Notes: generated by a model not told the origin, from the letters alone. A stretch of 64,000 nucleotides of DNA from Kutzneria chonburiensis (GCF_028622115.1 NZ_CP097263.1:2108001-2172000), one strand, 5' to 3'; positions 23,221-32,250 are shown, numbered from the stretch's first letter. Made by a program: numbers and translations.

Positions 23221-26200
23221 ACCTCCATACCCGTCTGGTCGGTGATGCCGGCCCGCTGCTGGTAGTCGCGGACGAGATCCACCCGGGCGGCCCCGCGCGG
23301 CCGACGCCCGGGCCGGATGTCGGCGGTCACCGCCTTGTCCTCCTGGATGTGCGCGTTCGGATCCAACGCGATCGCGGTGAGCTCGTTGGCGGCGTCGCCC
23401 TTGGACAGGCCGTTGGGACCCCAGTGGAAGGGCAGCCCGATCTGGTGCACCTGCCGACCGAGCACGGTCAACGTGGGAATTCGGTCGGTCACCAGCACCC
23501 GTGCTTCGATCGCGTTGCGGGCGGTGACGATCGTCGCCCAGTCACCGTGTTCCAGCCCGCGTTCCTCGGCCAGAGCCGGTGACACCTCGCAGAAGAACTC
23601 CGGTTGCAGCTCGGCCAGATACGGCGTCCAGCGCGTCATACCACCGGCGGTGAAATGCTCGGTCAGCCGATATGTCGTGACCACGTAAGGGAAGACCGGC
23701 GATCCGGTGGGGTGGTAGCGGTTGTGCTCGCCGTCGAACACCAGCCGGCTGGGACCGCGCTGCTGCGCGTAGAGGGCATTGGCGAACGGGGAGTCCTGTG
23801 GCTCGTAGTGCGTCGGCAGCGGGCCGTCGTCCAGCCCGGCCGGCGCGTACAGCCAGCCCTTGCCGTCGCCCTGCATGATGAACGGATCCTTGCCGCTCAA
23901 CGCATCCGAGCCGCGAGCGTCCTCATCGGGCTCGTAGTCCGGCAACTTGTCGGTGTCGAAGTCGGGCACGTCGTGGCCGGTCCACTGCTCGCCGTCCCAC
24001 CAGACCAGGCTCTTCCTGTCGCTCCAGGGCTTTCCGTCCGGATCGGCCGACGCGCGGTTGTACAGGATGCGCCGGTTGGCCGGCCAGGCCCACGCCCACT
24101 CCGCGGCGATCCAGTCCTGCTCCTGGCCCGGTTTGTGGCGGGCCGCCTGGTTGACGCCGTCGGCGTAGACGCCGCAGTAGATCCAGCAGCCGCACGTCGT
24201 CGAACCGTCGTCCTTGAGCTCCTTGTACGAGCCCAGGTGCTTGCCGTCCGGCCCGAAGCCGTTGATCTCGGCCAGCACCGCCGCCGCGTCCGGGTCAGCG
24301 GTCTCACCGACCACCGGGTAGTCCCAGGTCAGGTCGAGCACGGGCCGGTCACGGGGATCGGTGGAGCCGGCCAGCTCGGCCCGGATGAGCCGGCCCAGGT
24401 GGAACATGAACCACAGGTCGCTGCGGGCGTCGCCGGCCGGCTCGACGGCCTGCTCGTGCCACTGCACCCAGCGGTTGGTGTTGGTGAAGGTGCCGGACTT
24501 CTCGGTGTGCGCGGCGGCCGGGAAGAAGAACACCTCGGTGGCGATGTCGGCGGTGCGCAGCTCGCCGGACTCGATCTCCGGGCCGTCCTGCCACCAGGTG
24601 GCGCTCTCGATCAGCGAGAAGTCCCGTACCACCAACCAGTCCAGCTTGGCCATGCCCAGCCGCTGCATCTTCGCGTTGGCCGAGCCGACGGCCGGGTTCT
24701 CTCCCATCAGGAAGTAGCCCTTGCAGCGGCCGGCCAGCTGCTCCCGCACGGTGTCGTAGGTGGCGTGCGAGCCGGTGATGCGGGGCAGGTAGTCGAAGCA
24801 GAAGTCGTTGTCCGCGGTGGCCTTCTCGCCCCACCAGGCCTTGAGCAGGCTGACCAGGTACGACCGCATGTACGCCCAGTAGCCGGTCTCGGCCGCGTCC
24901 GCCGCGACGAAGTCGTCCAGCGACTCGTCGGCGTGCGCGTGCGGCATCGGGATGTAGCCGGGCAGCAGGTTGAACAGGGTCGGGATGTCGCTGGAGCCCT
25001 GGATGCTGGCGTGGCCGCGCAGCGCCTGGATGCCGCCGCCGGGACGGCCGATGTTGCCCAGCAGCAGTTGCAGGATCGACGCGGTGCGGATGTACTGCGC
25101 GCCAACGGTGTGCTGGGTCCAGCCGACGGCGTAGGCGAAGGAGCTGGTGCGGTCCCGGCCGGAGTTCTCGGTCAGCACGTCGCAGACCGCCTGGAACTTC
25201 TCCACCGGCGTGCCACAGATGTCGGCCACCATTTCCGGCGTGTAGCGGGCGTAGTGGCGCTTGAGGATCTGGAACACGCAGCGCGGGTGTCGCAGCGTCG
25301 GGTCGGTCCGCGGTCTGCCGCTGAGGCCCACGCCGCCGGAGCCGCGTCCCTCGGCCTTGCCGGCCTTGTGCTGGCTCGATCCGCCGCTGCTGTGCTGCTC
25401 GTAGCCCTCGTCCCGGTCGCCGGTGGCCGCGGTCATCTCGACGCCCTCGTACTGCCAGGTGTCGAAGTCGTAGTGCCGGGTCTCGGCGTTGAAGCCGGAG
25501 AAGAGGCCGTCGAGGTCCTCGGTGTCGCGGAAGTCCTCGCGCACGATGGCGGCGGCGTTGGTGTAGTTGACCACGTAGTCGTGGAAGTACTTGTCCGTGC
25601 TCAGCACGTGGTTGATCACGCCGCCGAGGAAGGCGATGTCGGTGCCCGGCCGGATCGGCACGTACAGGTCGGCCAGCGCGCTGGTGCGGCTGAACCGGGG
25701 GTCGACGTGGATGACCTTCGCCCCGCGGGCCTTGGCCTCCATCACCCATTGGAAGCCGACCGGGTGCGCCTCGGCGAAGTTCGAGCCCTGGATGACGATG
25801 CAGTCGGAGTGTTGGAGGTCCTGGAGGAACATCGTCGCGCCGCCGCGGCCGAAGGACGTGCCGAGGCCGGCCACCGTGGCGCTGTGGCAGACCCGGGCCT
25901 GGTTCTCCACCTGGATCACGCCCAGTGCCGTGAACAGCTTCTTGATGAGGTAGTTCTCCTCGTTGTCCAGGGTGGCGCCGCCCAGGCTGGCCAGCCCCAT
26001 GGTGCGGGCCACGCGGACGCCGTCCTGCTCGTCCTGCCAGCCTTCGGCGCGGGCCTTGAGCACCCGGTCGGCGACCATCTCCATGGCCTGGTCCAGCGGG
26101 ATCTCCTGCCAGTCGGCGGCATGCGGGGCCCGGTAGAGCACCTTGTGCCGCCGCGACCGTCCGGTGGTGAGCTGGAGGCTGGCCGAGCCCTTCGGGCAGA

Positions 26201-26453
26201 GCCGACCGCGGCTGACCGGGGAGTCCGGGTTGCCCTCGATCTGCACGACCTTCTCGTCCTTGACGTACACGTTCTGGCCACAGCCCACCGCGCAATACGG
26301 GCAAACCGACTTCACCACCCGGTCCGCCGTCGCAGTCCGCGCCGTCAGCCGTTCCGTCGTCGGCGACTTCACCGCCGAGCCGCGGCCCAGCGGGTCGTCG
26401 CCGTGCAGTTGCCGGTACACCGGCCAGCCCTCGATCCACCGGCGAACGCCCAC
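23217..26453 (-). CDS. Formate dehydrogenase catalytic (alpha) subunit, molybdopterin and [4Fe-4S]
   Basis: A 1078-residue member of the DMSO-reductase superfamily. The N-terminal [4Fe-4S] ligands are Cys51, Cys54, Cys58 and Cys86 (VCPYCAVGCG ... GRLCPKG). The molybdenum ligand is cysteine at about 189 in ARVCHSATVAGLG, so no selenocysteine is used. The C-terminal dinucleotide-binding domain is present and length is full. It oxidises formate to carbon dioxide, or the reverse. The first 25 residues hold an RR pair (GVRRWIEGW) but no hydrophobic stretch, so I see no twin-arginine signal and a cytoplasmic location is likely. GTG at 26453 follows a GAGGAG ribosome site. No fdhD or fdhE accompanies it here. 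Confidence 0.95.
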   Translation of the reverse strand: MGVRRWIEGWPVYRQLHGDDPLGRGSAVKSPTTERLTARTATADRVVKSVCPYCAVGCGQNVYVKDEKVVQIEGNPDSPVSRGRLCPKGSASLQLTTGRSRRHKVLYRAPHAADWQEIPLDQAMEMVADRVLKARAEGWQDEQDGVRVARTMGLASLGGATLDNEENYLIKKLFTALGVIQVENQARVCHSATVAGLGTSFGRGGATMFLQDLQHSDCIVIQGSNFAEAHPVGFQWVMEAKARGAKVIHVDPRFSRTSALADLYVPIRPGTDIAFLGGVINHVLSTDKYFHDYVVNYTNAAAIVREDFRDTEDLDGLFSGFNAETRHYDFDTWQYEGVEMTAATGDRDEGYEQHSSGGSSQHKAGKAEGRGSGGVGLSGRPRTDPTLRHPRCVFQILKRHYARYTPEMVADICGTPVEKFQAVCDVLTENSGRDRTSSFAYAVGWTQHTVGAQYIRTASILQLLLGNIGRPGGGIQALRGHASIQGSSDIPTLFNLLPGYIPMPHAHADESLDDFVAADAAETGYWAYMRSYLVSLLKAWWGEKATADNDFCFDYLPRITGSHATYDTVREQLAGRCKGYFLMGENPAVGSANAKMQRLGMAKLDWLVVRDFSLIESATWWQDGPEIESGELRTADIATEVFFFPAAAHTEKSGTFTNTNRWVQWHEQAVEPAGDARSDLWFMFHLGRLIRAELAGSTDPRDRPVLDLTWDYPVVGETADPDAAAVLAEINGFGPDGKHLGSYKELKDDGSTTCGCWIYCGVYADGVNQAARHKPGQEQDWIAAEWAWAWPANRRILYNRASADPDGKPWSDRKSLVWWDGEQWTGHDVPDFDTDKLPDYEPDEDARGSDALSGKDPFIMQGDGKGWLYAPAGLDDGPLPTHYEPQDSPFANALYAQQRGPSRLVFDGEHNRYHPTGSPVFPYVVTTYRLTEHFTAGGMTRWTPYLAELQPEFFCEVSPALAEERGLEHGDWATIVTARNAIEARVLVTDRIPTLTVLGRQVHQIGLPFHWGPNGLSKGDAANELTAIALDPNAHIQEDKAVTADIRPGRRPRGAARVDLVRDYQQRAGITDQTGMEV

Positions 26454-26671
26454 AGCTGGCTCCTCGGCTCGACAACAGATGGCCGGGGCTACCCGATACG
26501 CGGCCGGCTATGCCTGGCCGGTTAACTCTTGACGATCCATGTCGGACCCGGCCGGCCCGTGCCATCATGGTGGTTGTGAATCATCTTCACGTTCAACCGG
26601 TCCTCCTGGAGTTGGCGAGTGCACGGCGGCGGACGAACCGCCGCAGATGTGTATCGCAGTAGGAGGACCGC

Positions 26672-27136
26672 ATGACCCTGACTCGCATTCTCGTCGGTCT
26701 GTCCGCCGTCGCCGGCAGCGTGCTGCTGGCCGTCCCCGCCTACGCCGCCACCGGCCAGGTCGACGGCAACATCACCGTGGGCGGCTCGAGCTGCTCCTGG
26801 ACCAACGCGACCACCAGCGACGTCGCCCCCAACACCCTGACGATCGACCACACCACCGTCCACCCCAGCTGTTCCGGCAGCATCACGGCCAGCCTGACCA
26901 ACGACCCCACGGTGACCTTCGACGACACCGCCGGCACGGTGACCGCGCCGGAGGTGGACGTCAACGGCACGGTGCTCGGCATCACCTGCTCCTACAAGGT
27001 GAGCAACGTGTCGTACGCCCGCCAGGGCACCGGCCGGTCCTACACCGGCGGCCCCTTCACCGCGACCCTGAGCGGCGGCGGCGGCCTTTGCCCGGCAACG
27101 GAAAACGTCGACTCCGCATCGTTGACCTTCCACTGA
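26672..27136 (+). CDS. Small secreted protein of unknown function (154 aa)
   Basis: A Sec signal peptide (about residues 1-26, cleavage after AYA) precedes a mature beta-rich domain of about 128 residues with four cysteines, likely two disulfides. The mature part is Thr/Ser/Gly rich and lacks catalytic motifs. The ATG at 26672 has an excellent AGGAGG site 7 nt upstream. The 218-bp upstream gap contains an inverted repeat GTGAA-N5-TTCAC (26576-26590). A 17-bp terminator follows immediately. The family is not recognised; similar actinomycete exoproteins are annotated only as hypothetical. Confidence 0.82.
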   Translation: MTLTRILVGLSAVAGSVLLAVPAYAATGQVDGNITVGGSSCSWTNATTSDVAPNTLTIDHTTVHPSCSGSITASLTNDPTVTFDDTAGTVTAPEVDVNGTVLGITCSYKVSNVSYARQGTGRSYTGGPFTATLSGGGGLCPATENVDSASLTFH

Positions 27137-27142
27137 GCGAAA

Positions 27143-27180
27143 GTCGCGTGGCGACTCCTCCCCAGGAGTCGCCACGCGAC
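27143..27180. terminator. 17-bp-stem hairpin terminator
   Basis: GTCGCGTGGCGACTCCT (27143-27159) pairs perfectly with 27164-27180 around a CCCC loop, 7 bp after the secreted-protein stop. It is exceptionally stable, and adjoins the separate palindromic repeat starting at 27189. Confidence 0.8.
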
Positions 27181-27188
27181 ATCACCCT

Positions 27189-27247
27189 TTCGCCACATGC
27201 GCTTCCTATGTGGCATCAGACGCCAAGTGGGAAGCGCATGTGGCGAA
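27189..27247. repeat. Dispersed palindromic element, copy A
   Basis: The 18-bp arms TTCGCCACATGCGCTTCC (27189-27206) and its complement (27230-27247) enclose a 23-bp centre with smaller GGC/GCC arms (TATGTGGC ... CGCCAAGT). The same element, centre included, occurs inverted at 61029-61089. It lies between convergent genes here, but conservation beyond the stem argues against a simple terminator. Confidence 0.85.
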
Positions 27248-27252
27248 GGGGG

Positions 27253-28263
27253 TTATGGGGTGCTGTGGGCCAGCGGGGGAGTCGCGGCGTCGGCGTTCTC
27301 GGCCAGGCCCCGCAGCAACGCGAGGACGGCCTCCTGAGCGGAATGCCTTGGCCGCCAACCGAGTTCGGCGGTCGCCCGGGTCGTGTCCAGCACGGGAATC
27401 GAGTCGGCGAGGTCGAGCCAGCCGGGCTCGGTCGGCTGGAGCCGGAGCCGCCAGCTCAACGCGGCGAGCATCCGCAGTGTACCGGTCGGCGCGGGCAGGT
27501 GCACGGCCCCGAGCAGGGACGCGAGCCGGCGCGGGGTCATCGGCGGGTCGGCGGCGAGGTTGATCGCGCCGGGAAGACGTGAACGCAGGGCCAGCACGAC
27601 GGCGTCGGCGACATCGCTGGCGTGCACGAACTGAAGCGTGAGGCTGCTGGGCAACGGCAACACGGGCAACCGGCCGCGCGCGGCCAGGTCGAACAGGAGG
27701 TTGGGGACCAAGCCACCGATGAAGTACCGCCGGATCTCGCTGGCGGCGTCGTGCTGGAGCACCAGCCCAGGCCGGAAACGAGTGACCGTCAAGCCTGGAT
27801 CGCCGACCTCGGTCAGATCGAGAATCCGTTCCACGGCAGCCTTGTGGGTGCTGTAGCTGGAGGACGGCACGCCATCGACCGGCCACGACTCGTCCACCGG
27901 GCGATCGGTCGGGCCGGGCGAATACGTGCCGACCGAGGACATGTACACCAGATGCGGCACGCCGGCGGCGACGGCGGCGTCGAACACGCGCTGGCTACCG
28001 TCCACATTGGTCCGGGCCAGCCGGGCGACGTCATGGCTGGGCTGGAGCAGCCACGCCAGGTGGACCACGGCATCCGCGCCCTCGAAAGCGGCCCGGAGCA
28101 GCACATCCGCGTCCGGACGGGAGATGTCGATCTCGTGCCACGGCAGGTCGACGGCCGGCGCGCGGCGGGACACGCCCACGGCGTCGATGTCGGCGGTCCG
28201 TGAGATCGCGTGCAGCAGGGCGGTGCCGAGGTTGCCGGACCCGCCGACCACTACCACTCGCAT
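27253..28263 (-). CDS. NAD-dependent epimerase/dehydratase (extended SDR)
   Basis: A 336-residue extended short-chain dehydrogenase. The dinucleotide-binding motif RVVVVGGSGNLGTALL is at the very N-terminus, DAVVHLAWLLQPS follows, and the catalytic YxxxK is in SSSYSTHKAAVER (about residues 138-150) with upstream YMSSVGTYS. Substrate is likely a nucleotide sugar or related carbonyl, unassigned. The ATG at 28263 lies 8 nt after GAGGAG; the upstream GTG would abut the ribosome site. It is separated from the secreted-protein gene by a terminator and a palindromic repeat. Confidence 0.88.
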   Translation of the reverse strand: MRVVVVGGSGNLGTALLHAISRTADIDAVGVSRRAPAVDLPWHEIDISRPDADVLLRAAFEGADAVVHLAWLLQPSHDVARLARTNVDGSQRVFDAAVAAGVPHLVYMSSVGTYSPGPTDRPVDESWPVDGVPSSSYSTHKAAVERILDLTEVGDPGLTVTRFRPGLVLQHDAASEIRRYFIGGLVPNLLFDLAARGRLPVLPLPSSLTLQFVHASDVADAVVLALRSRLPGAINLAADPPMTPRRLASLLGAVHLPAPTGTLRMLAALSWRLRLQPTEPGWLDLADSIPVLDTTRATAELGWRPRHSAQEAVLALLRGLAENADAATPPLAHSTP

Positions 28264-28403
28264 CGTGCTCACTCCTCGAGGTTGGTCACGCCCCGTCGAC
28301 TACCCGCGCCACCTGCGCCGAAACGGAGGGGGACCGCCTGGCCGGCGACATGGTCCGGACCAGTACTGTCAGCGGCGAGCAGCGACACCGACCGGGGGAT
28401 GCC

Positions 28404-29093
28404 GTGCCTACCTTCACCGAACGACTGGCCGACCTCGCCGGCGGCGCGTTCCTGCAGGCCGCAGATGTGACGGCGGTCGAGCCGTGCGCGCCCGGCTTCG
28501 TCCGCGTCGAGCTGCGGGCCGACGCCTTCCGCCGCACCGAGTGGGTGCCGGGCATGAAGGTGCAGCTCCGCACACAGCGCGGCACCATGAAGATGCGTGC
28601 CTACACCCCGGTGAGCTGGGTTGATGACACGACCGAGCTGATCGCCTACACGCACGGCGACGGCCCGGCGGCCGACTGGTTCCGAGGCGTGCGGGTCGGG
28701 GACACGTGTGAGGTCTTCGGGCCGCGCAAGTCGATCGACCTGCGGGGGCTGGACCGCGTGGTGTTCGTCGGCGACGAGTCGAGCATCGCCCTGGCCTGCG
28801 CGCTGACCGTCGTGACGCCGCAGGTCAAGCACGTCTTCGAGGCATCGGACCCGGCGGCCGTCTCAGCACTGCTGGCGGCGCGTGGGCTCGCCGAAAAGTC
28901 GGTCGTCGTGCCCAGGACGAACGTGCTGGACCACGTGCGCGAGGCGCTGCCGGACGAGCCGTTCGACCTGGTCGTCACGGGCGACGCCGCCACGGTGCAC
29001 GCGGTTCGTCGGGACTCGCGGAACTGGCCGCGCCGGCCGGGCGAGATCAAGGGCAAGGCGTACTGGGCCGAGGGCCGTACGGGCCTGGACTGA
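28404..29093 (+). CDS. Siderophore-interacting FAD-binding protein
   Basis: A 229-residue flavoprotein of the SIP/ViuB type. An N-terminal FAD-binding barrel includes MKMRAYTPVSWVDD (RxYT-like flavin motif) and WFRGVRVGDTCEVFGPRKS. A C-terminal nucleotide-binding domain carries VVFVGDESSIALACAL, and the protein ends KGKAYWAEGRTGLD as in this family. It would reduce ferric siderophores to release iron in the cytoplasm. At 229 residues it is shorter than many homologues (about 270). GTG 28404 follows GGGGGAT. No siderophore biosynthesis or transport genes adjoin it. Confidence 0.85.
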   Translation: MPTFTERLADLAGGAFLQAADVTAVEPCAPGFVRVELRADAFRRTEWVPGMKVQLRTQRGTMKMRAYTPVSWVDDTTELIAYTHGDGPAADWFRGVRVGDTCEVFGPRKSIDLRGLDRVVFVGDESSIALACALTVVTPQVKHVFEASDPAAVSALLAARGLAEKSVVVPRTNVLDHVREALPDEPFDLVVTGDAATVHAVRRDSRNWPRRPGEIKGKAYWAEGRTGLD

Positions 29094-29156
29094 GGGTTTT
29101 GTCGCGGTCGCCGGCGGGAATCCGAGCGGCATGACCACGACCAACCGGGACGCGTG

Positions 29157-30047
29157 ATGGCCCGGCCGATCTGGAGCGGTTCCATCAGCTTCGGGCTGGT
29201 GACGATCCCGGTCGCGCTGTACAGCGCGACCGAGGACCACACCGTGCACTTCAACCAGTTCGAGCGCGGCACCTCGGACCGGATCCGCTACCAGCGCGTC
29301 AACGAGCGGACCGGCAAGGAGGTGCCGTACGACGACATCGTGCGCGGGCACGAGGTCGGCGACGGCGAGTACGTGCTGGTCGAACCGGACGAGCTGGCCG
29401 CGATCGCGCCGGGGCGGTCCAAGTCGATCGAGATCACCGGCTTCGTCGACCTGGACGAGATCGACCCGATCCACTTCCAGAAGACCTACTGGCTGGCGCC
29501 GGCCAAGGAGGAGTACGGCCGGCCGTACGCGCTGCTGACGGCCGCGCTGGCCAAGGCCAACCGGGTGGGCATCGCCTCGTTCGTCATGCGGGGCAAGCAG
29601 TATCTCACCGACATCCGCGCCGACGACGGCGTGCTGGCGCTCGACACGCTCTACTACGCCGACGAGATCCGCGATCCGCGCGACATGCTGGACACCATCC
29701 CGGCCGGCAGCCGTCCGCACGCCAACGAGCTCAAGATGGCCGCGCAGCTGATCGAGTCCATGACCATGCCGTGGCAGCCCCGCGACTTCCGCGACACCTA
29801 CACCCGCAAGGTGCGCAAGCTGATCGAGGACAAGCGCAAGGGCAAGGAGATCGTCGTCGAGGCCGAGCCGCCGGAGCCGACCGGCGCCACCGACCTGCTG
29901 ACGGCGCTGCGCCGCAGCGTCGAGGGCACGCGCAAGCGGACCAAGTCCGAGCTGGACGACGCGGCCCGCGAGCTCGGCATCAAGGGCCGGTCGAAGATGA
30001 ACCGCGACGAGCTGGCCTCGGCCGTGAAACGTGCCGAGGCGTCCTAG
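29157..30047 (+). CDS. ku: Ku protein (bacterial non-homologous end joining)
   Basis: A 296-residue Ku homodimer subunit. It begins with the conserved RPIWSGSISFGLVTIPVALY, the core DNA-ring domain runs to about residue 220, and internal landmarks include IHFQKTYWLAP and MRGKQYL. The C-terminal ~40 residues (TKSELDDAARELGIKGRSKM) form a SAP/Rho-N-like helical extension, as in several actinobacterial Ku proteins. It threads onto broken DNA ends and recruits LigD. No LigD gene is in the window. Start at ATG 29157 (GTG at 29154 is adjacent). It converges with the gas-vesicle operon, overlapping the end of gvpF by 4 bp. Confidence 0.95.
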   Translation: MARPIWSGSISFGLVTIPVALYSATEDHTVHFNQFERGTSDRIRYQRVNERTGKEVPYDDIVRGHEVGDGEYVLVEPDELAAIAPGRSKSIEITGFVDLDEIDPIHFQKTYWLAPAKEEYGRPYALLTAALAKANRVGIASFVMRGKQYLTDIRADDGVLALDTLYYADEIRDPRDMLDTIPAGSRPHANELKMAAQLIESMTMPWQPRDFRDTYTRKVRKLIEDKRKGKEIVVEAEPPEPTGATDLLTALRRSVEGTRKRTKSELDDAARELGIKGRSKMNRDELASAVKRAEAS

Positions 30048-30712
30048 AACCCCCAGCGGGACACGGGTTTCACCGGGAGCGACACGAAGTTGTACGGCGG
30101 CAGCGGTCCGATCGCGCCGGCGGTGACCGGCAGCGCGCCGATCGCGTCAGCCAGCCGGTCCAGTTCGTCGTGGCGGACGAGCAGTGCCCAGCGCTGCTCG
30201 CCGTTGTCGTTGTCCGCCAACCGAACCAGGTCGTCGGCGATGGGCCGGAGCAAGGCGTCGGCCTGTCGTGCGGTCCAGGCGTCGACCCGGTCGGCAATGC
30301 GCCGGCCGCGCTCGACCGTGGCATCGAAGCCGACGACCGCGCGGGCCAGGGCCGGATCCTCGGCCAGCAACGCGTTCAGCACCGTGGTCTCGTCGAACGT
30401 CAGCTGCACGTGCACCTCGGCCATCCCGGTCAACCGATCGAGTTCGTGCCGGACGGCCGCGGGATCGGCGATCACCGCGTTGTCCCGCACGGAATCGTCG
30501 TCAGCGGCCGTGCTGGCGAACCGCAGCGGCAGCACCGGCCCGGTCTCGATCAGTCCACAGAGGACGTCCAAATGCGACCTCGCGTCCTCGGCGGTCGGCT
30601 CGGCCGCGCCGAGATCCGACACGACCACGGCGAGATCGTCCCGTACGACGGCCCGCAGCCCGGCCGGGAGCCGGTGATCGGCGCGGACGATTCCGTACAG
30701 CAGGAGGGTCAC
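30044..30712 (-). CDS. gvpF: Gas vesicle protein GvpF/GvpL family
   Basis: A 222-residue GvpL/GvpF-family protein. The N-terminal ferredoxin-like fold starts [16 protein letters not shown], the middle contains [17 protein letters not shown], and the end is [13 protein letters not shown], matching the family's terminal PPYNF block. GvpF proteins are minor vesicle components that bind GvpA and are needed for assembly. It is last in the operon. GTG 30712 overlaps the gvpA stop by 4 nt. A second GvpL domain is encoded upstream in the gvpJ-gvpL fusion. Confidence 0.9.
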   Translation of the reverse strand: MTLLLYGIVRADHRLPAGLRAVVRDDLAVVVSDLGAAEPTAEDARSHLDVLCGLIETGPVLPLRFASTAADDDSVRDNAVIADPAAVRHELDRLTGMAEVHVQLTFDETTVLNALLAEDPALARAVVGFDATVERGRRIADRVDAWTARQADALLRPIADDLVRLADNDNGEQRWALLVRHDELDRLADAIGALPVTAGAIGPLPPYNFVSLPVKPVSRWGF

Positions 30713-31011
30713 GTGGTCTCCATCGGGGTGGACTGCTGCGGGTACACCGCGACCGGCGGCGCCACGGGGGTGGTGAGGGCCGGCGGGGTTGCGCGGCGAG
30801 GCAGCGCGCCAAGCTGCTGCATCGCCTCCACGTAACGGATGTACGTGTCGACGCTGGCGATCACGATGCGGGCCTCGATGGTCAGCAGCTCGATGCCGAT
30901 CACCGAGACCCGCACGAACGCGTCGATGACGATGCCCTTGTCCAGCACGATGTCCAGCACGTCGGCCAGGCTGGTGGACCCGCCGCCGGGCCGTTGGATC
31001 ATGGTGGTCAC
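30709..31011 (-). CDS. gvpA: Gas vesicle structural protein GvpA with proline-rich tail
   Basis: A 100-residue GvpA. Residues 14-66 form the ribbed-wall core, containing [20 protein letters not shown] and [20 protein letters not shown]. The last ~30 residues are a Pro/Thr/Ala-rich tail not present in the ~70-residue cyanobacterial or haloarchaeal proteins. GvpA polymerises into the hydrophobic gas vesicle shell. GTG at 31011 overlaps the gvpK stop; an internal ATG at 31002 is also possible. Unusually, it is second from last in the operon rather than near the promoter. Confidence 0.92.
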   Translation of the reverse strand: MTTMIQRPGGGSTSLADVLDIVLDKGIVIDAFVRVSVIGIELLTIEARIVIASVDTYIRYVEAMQQLGALPRRATPPALTTPVAPPVAVYPQQSTPMETT

Positions 31012-31238
31012 GCGGTTCCTCCGTCGTCGAAGAGGGTGCGCAGCTCGCGGAACTGCCGGTCGAGGTCGATCAGTGCGACGCCGAGCCGCTCGATCTCGTC
31101 GGCGGTGAGCGTGCCGGCGTCGATGCGGCGCAGCACCTGCCGTTCGATCAGCTCGCGCAGGATGTCCAGCACGGCCACGACCAGCCCGCCGAGCCCGCGG
31201 CCGGCATCCACGGCGAACGTGCGCGGCGGCGTCGTCAC
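31008..31238 (-). CDS. gvpK: Gas vesicle protein GvpK
   Basis: A 76-residue GvpK. The core [20 protein letters not shown] and [20 protein letters not shown] match the short helical GvpK family, whose members assist vesicle assembly. GTG 31238 is used because it overlaps the stop of the preceding short GvpA-like gene by 4 nt. Slightly shorter than typical GvpK (about 85-110 residues). Confidence 0.87.
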   Translation of the reverse strand: MTTPPRTFAVDAGRGLGGLVVAVLDILRELIERQVLRRIDAGTLTADEIERLGVALIDLDRQFRELRTLFDDGGTA

Positions 31239-31390
31239 GTGAGCTCCACGGTGTCCACGGCGGCGAGCAGGGCGCGCAGATCCAGCCGGATCAGGTCGAC
31301 GCCGGCCAGCGAGATCAGCACGTCGCCGTGGATCACCACGCCGCCGGCGATCGCCCGGTCCAGCAGGTCCACCAGGTCGTCGGCGGTCAT
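31235..31390 (-). CDS. gvpS: Short GvpA/GvpJ-like protein (GvpS-type)
   Basis: A 51-residue protein with the GvpA-fold core [20 protein letters not shown] then [17 protein letters not shown]. This is the pattern of streptomycete GvpS, a minor shell-like protein. The ATG at 31390 overlaps the stop of the preceding fusion gene (ATGA). The very short length is normal for GvpS. Function in assembly is inferred from family and position. Confidence 0.82.
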   Translation of the reverse strand: MTADDLVDLLDRAIAGGVVIHGDVLISLAGVDLIRLDLRALLAAVDTVELT

Positions 31391-32250
31391 CCGGCCGCCG
31401 TCCGCAGCTCGCTGAAGGAGTACGGCGGCCACGGCCCGGTGGTGTCGACCTCGCCTTCGATCCGCCCAACCTCGGCCAGGAACGCCTTCTCACCGATCCT
31501 GGGCACGAGATAGACCGCGTCGAGCCGGAGGTCGCCGCGGCGGATGGTGCCCCGGCTGGCGTGCCGGACCAGGCGTTGATGAAGGTGGACGCCGTCGCGC
31601 TCACGCCGCCGCATGGCCAGGTACTCGGTGCCGCTGAGGCCCTGCGCCGGCGCCCCGCCGGGCCGACGGACCCGAACGCCCCACTCCCGGTGGTCCGCGA
31701 AGGCGGTCAGCATGGCAACGGCTTCGTCGTGACAGCGCCGCAGCATTTCCCGGGCCGCGTCATCGTGCGCGAATAGCGTGCCGAAACGCAGCGGCAGCAC
31801 GGTTGCATGCTGGAATAACGCATGGACGACATCGTGATGCCGTCGAACGAGTCGAAGCATCGCCGGATCGGTGAATTCTGCCGGATTTGTGTCCGTCACG
31901 ACGAGGGAAAGTTGCCCCTCCGTCAGGATGCGAAGTGGCGGTGCCGGTGTTGTCGGCGACGTCATCGCATAGGCGTATACGGCGGTCTCACGGCGAATGC
32001 TCGGCGGGCAGTTCGCGTCGGCCGGGGAGAAGAACGGATCATTGGTCCACCAGTCCATGCCCATTTCCTGCGCGGTCTGCGCGGACGCGATGAACAGCCG
32101 CACCCGCAGCGTCAGCAGCTCGACGTCGACGACGCTCACCGAGATGTCGCCGACGATCACGACGCCCTTGTCCAGCACCCGTTCCAGCACGTCGGCCAGT
32201 GATGCCCCGGCCAGTGACGCTCTGGGCCGGGCCGCCAGCTCGTCGGTCAC
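31387..32250 (-). CDS. GvpJ-GvpL fusion gas vesicle protein
   Basis: A single 287-residue frame joins two gas vesicle proteins that are normally separate. Residues 1-82 are a GvpJ: LADVLERVLDKGVVIVGDI, LLTLRVRLFIASAQ and the GvpJ signature EMGMDWWTNDPFF. Residues ~88-287 are a GvpL/F protein starting AVYAYAMTSP, with LPLRFGTLFAHDD in the middle and GPWPPYSFSELR at the end. The joint is about six residues, with no stop and no ribosome site. GTG 32250 is preceded by GAGAGGAG and overlaps the gvpO stop by 4 nt. If real, the fusion ties a tip/nucleation protein to its assembly factor. A nearby indel is the alternative explanation. Confidence 0.85.
   Translation of the reverse strand: MTDELAARPRASLAGASLADVLERVLDKGVVIVGDISVSVVDVELLTLRVRLFIASAQTAQEMGMDWWTNDPFFSPADANCPPSIRRETAVYAYAMTSPTTPAPPLRILTEGQLSLVVTDTNPAEFTDPAMLRLVRRHHDVVHALFQHATVLPLRFGTLFAHDDAAREMLRRCHDEAVAMLTAFADHREWGVRVRRPGGAPAQGLSGTEYLAMRRRERDGVHLHQRLVRHASRGTIRRGDLRLDAVYLVPRIGEKAFLAEVGRIEGEVDTTGPWPPYSFSELRTAAG

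Noticed and set aside
25800-25950. Selenocysteine at the formate dehydrogenase active site
   Set aside because: The residue is a normal cysteine codon in ARVCHSAT; there is no in-frame TGA and no SECIS-like need.
23604-26525. A 973-codon plus-strand frame opposite the formate dehydrogenase
   Set aside because: Shadow of the catalytic-subunit codon bias; Arg/Val/Gly/Asp-rich with no domain features.
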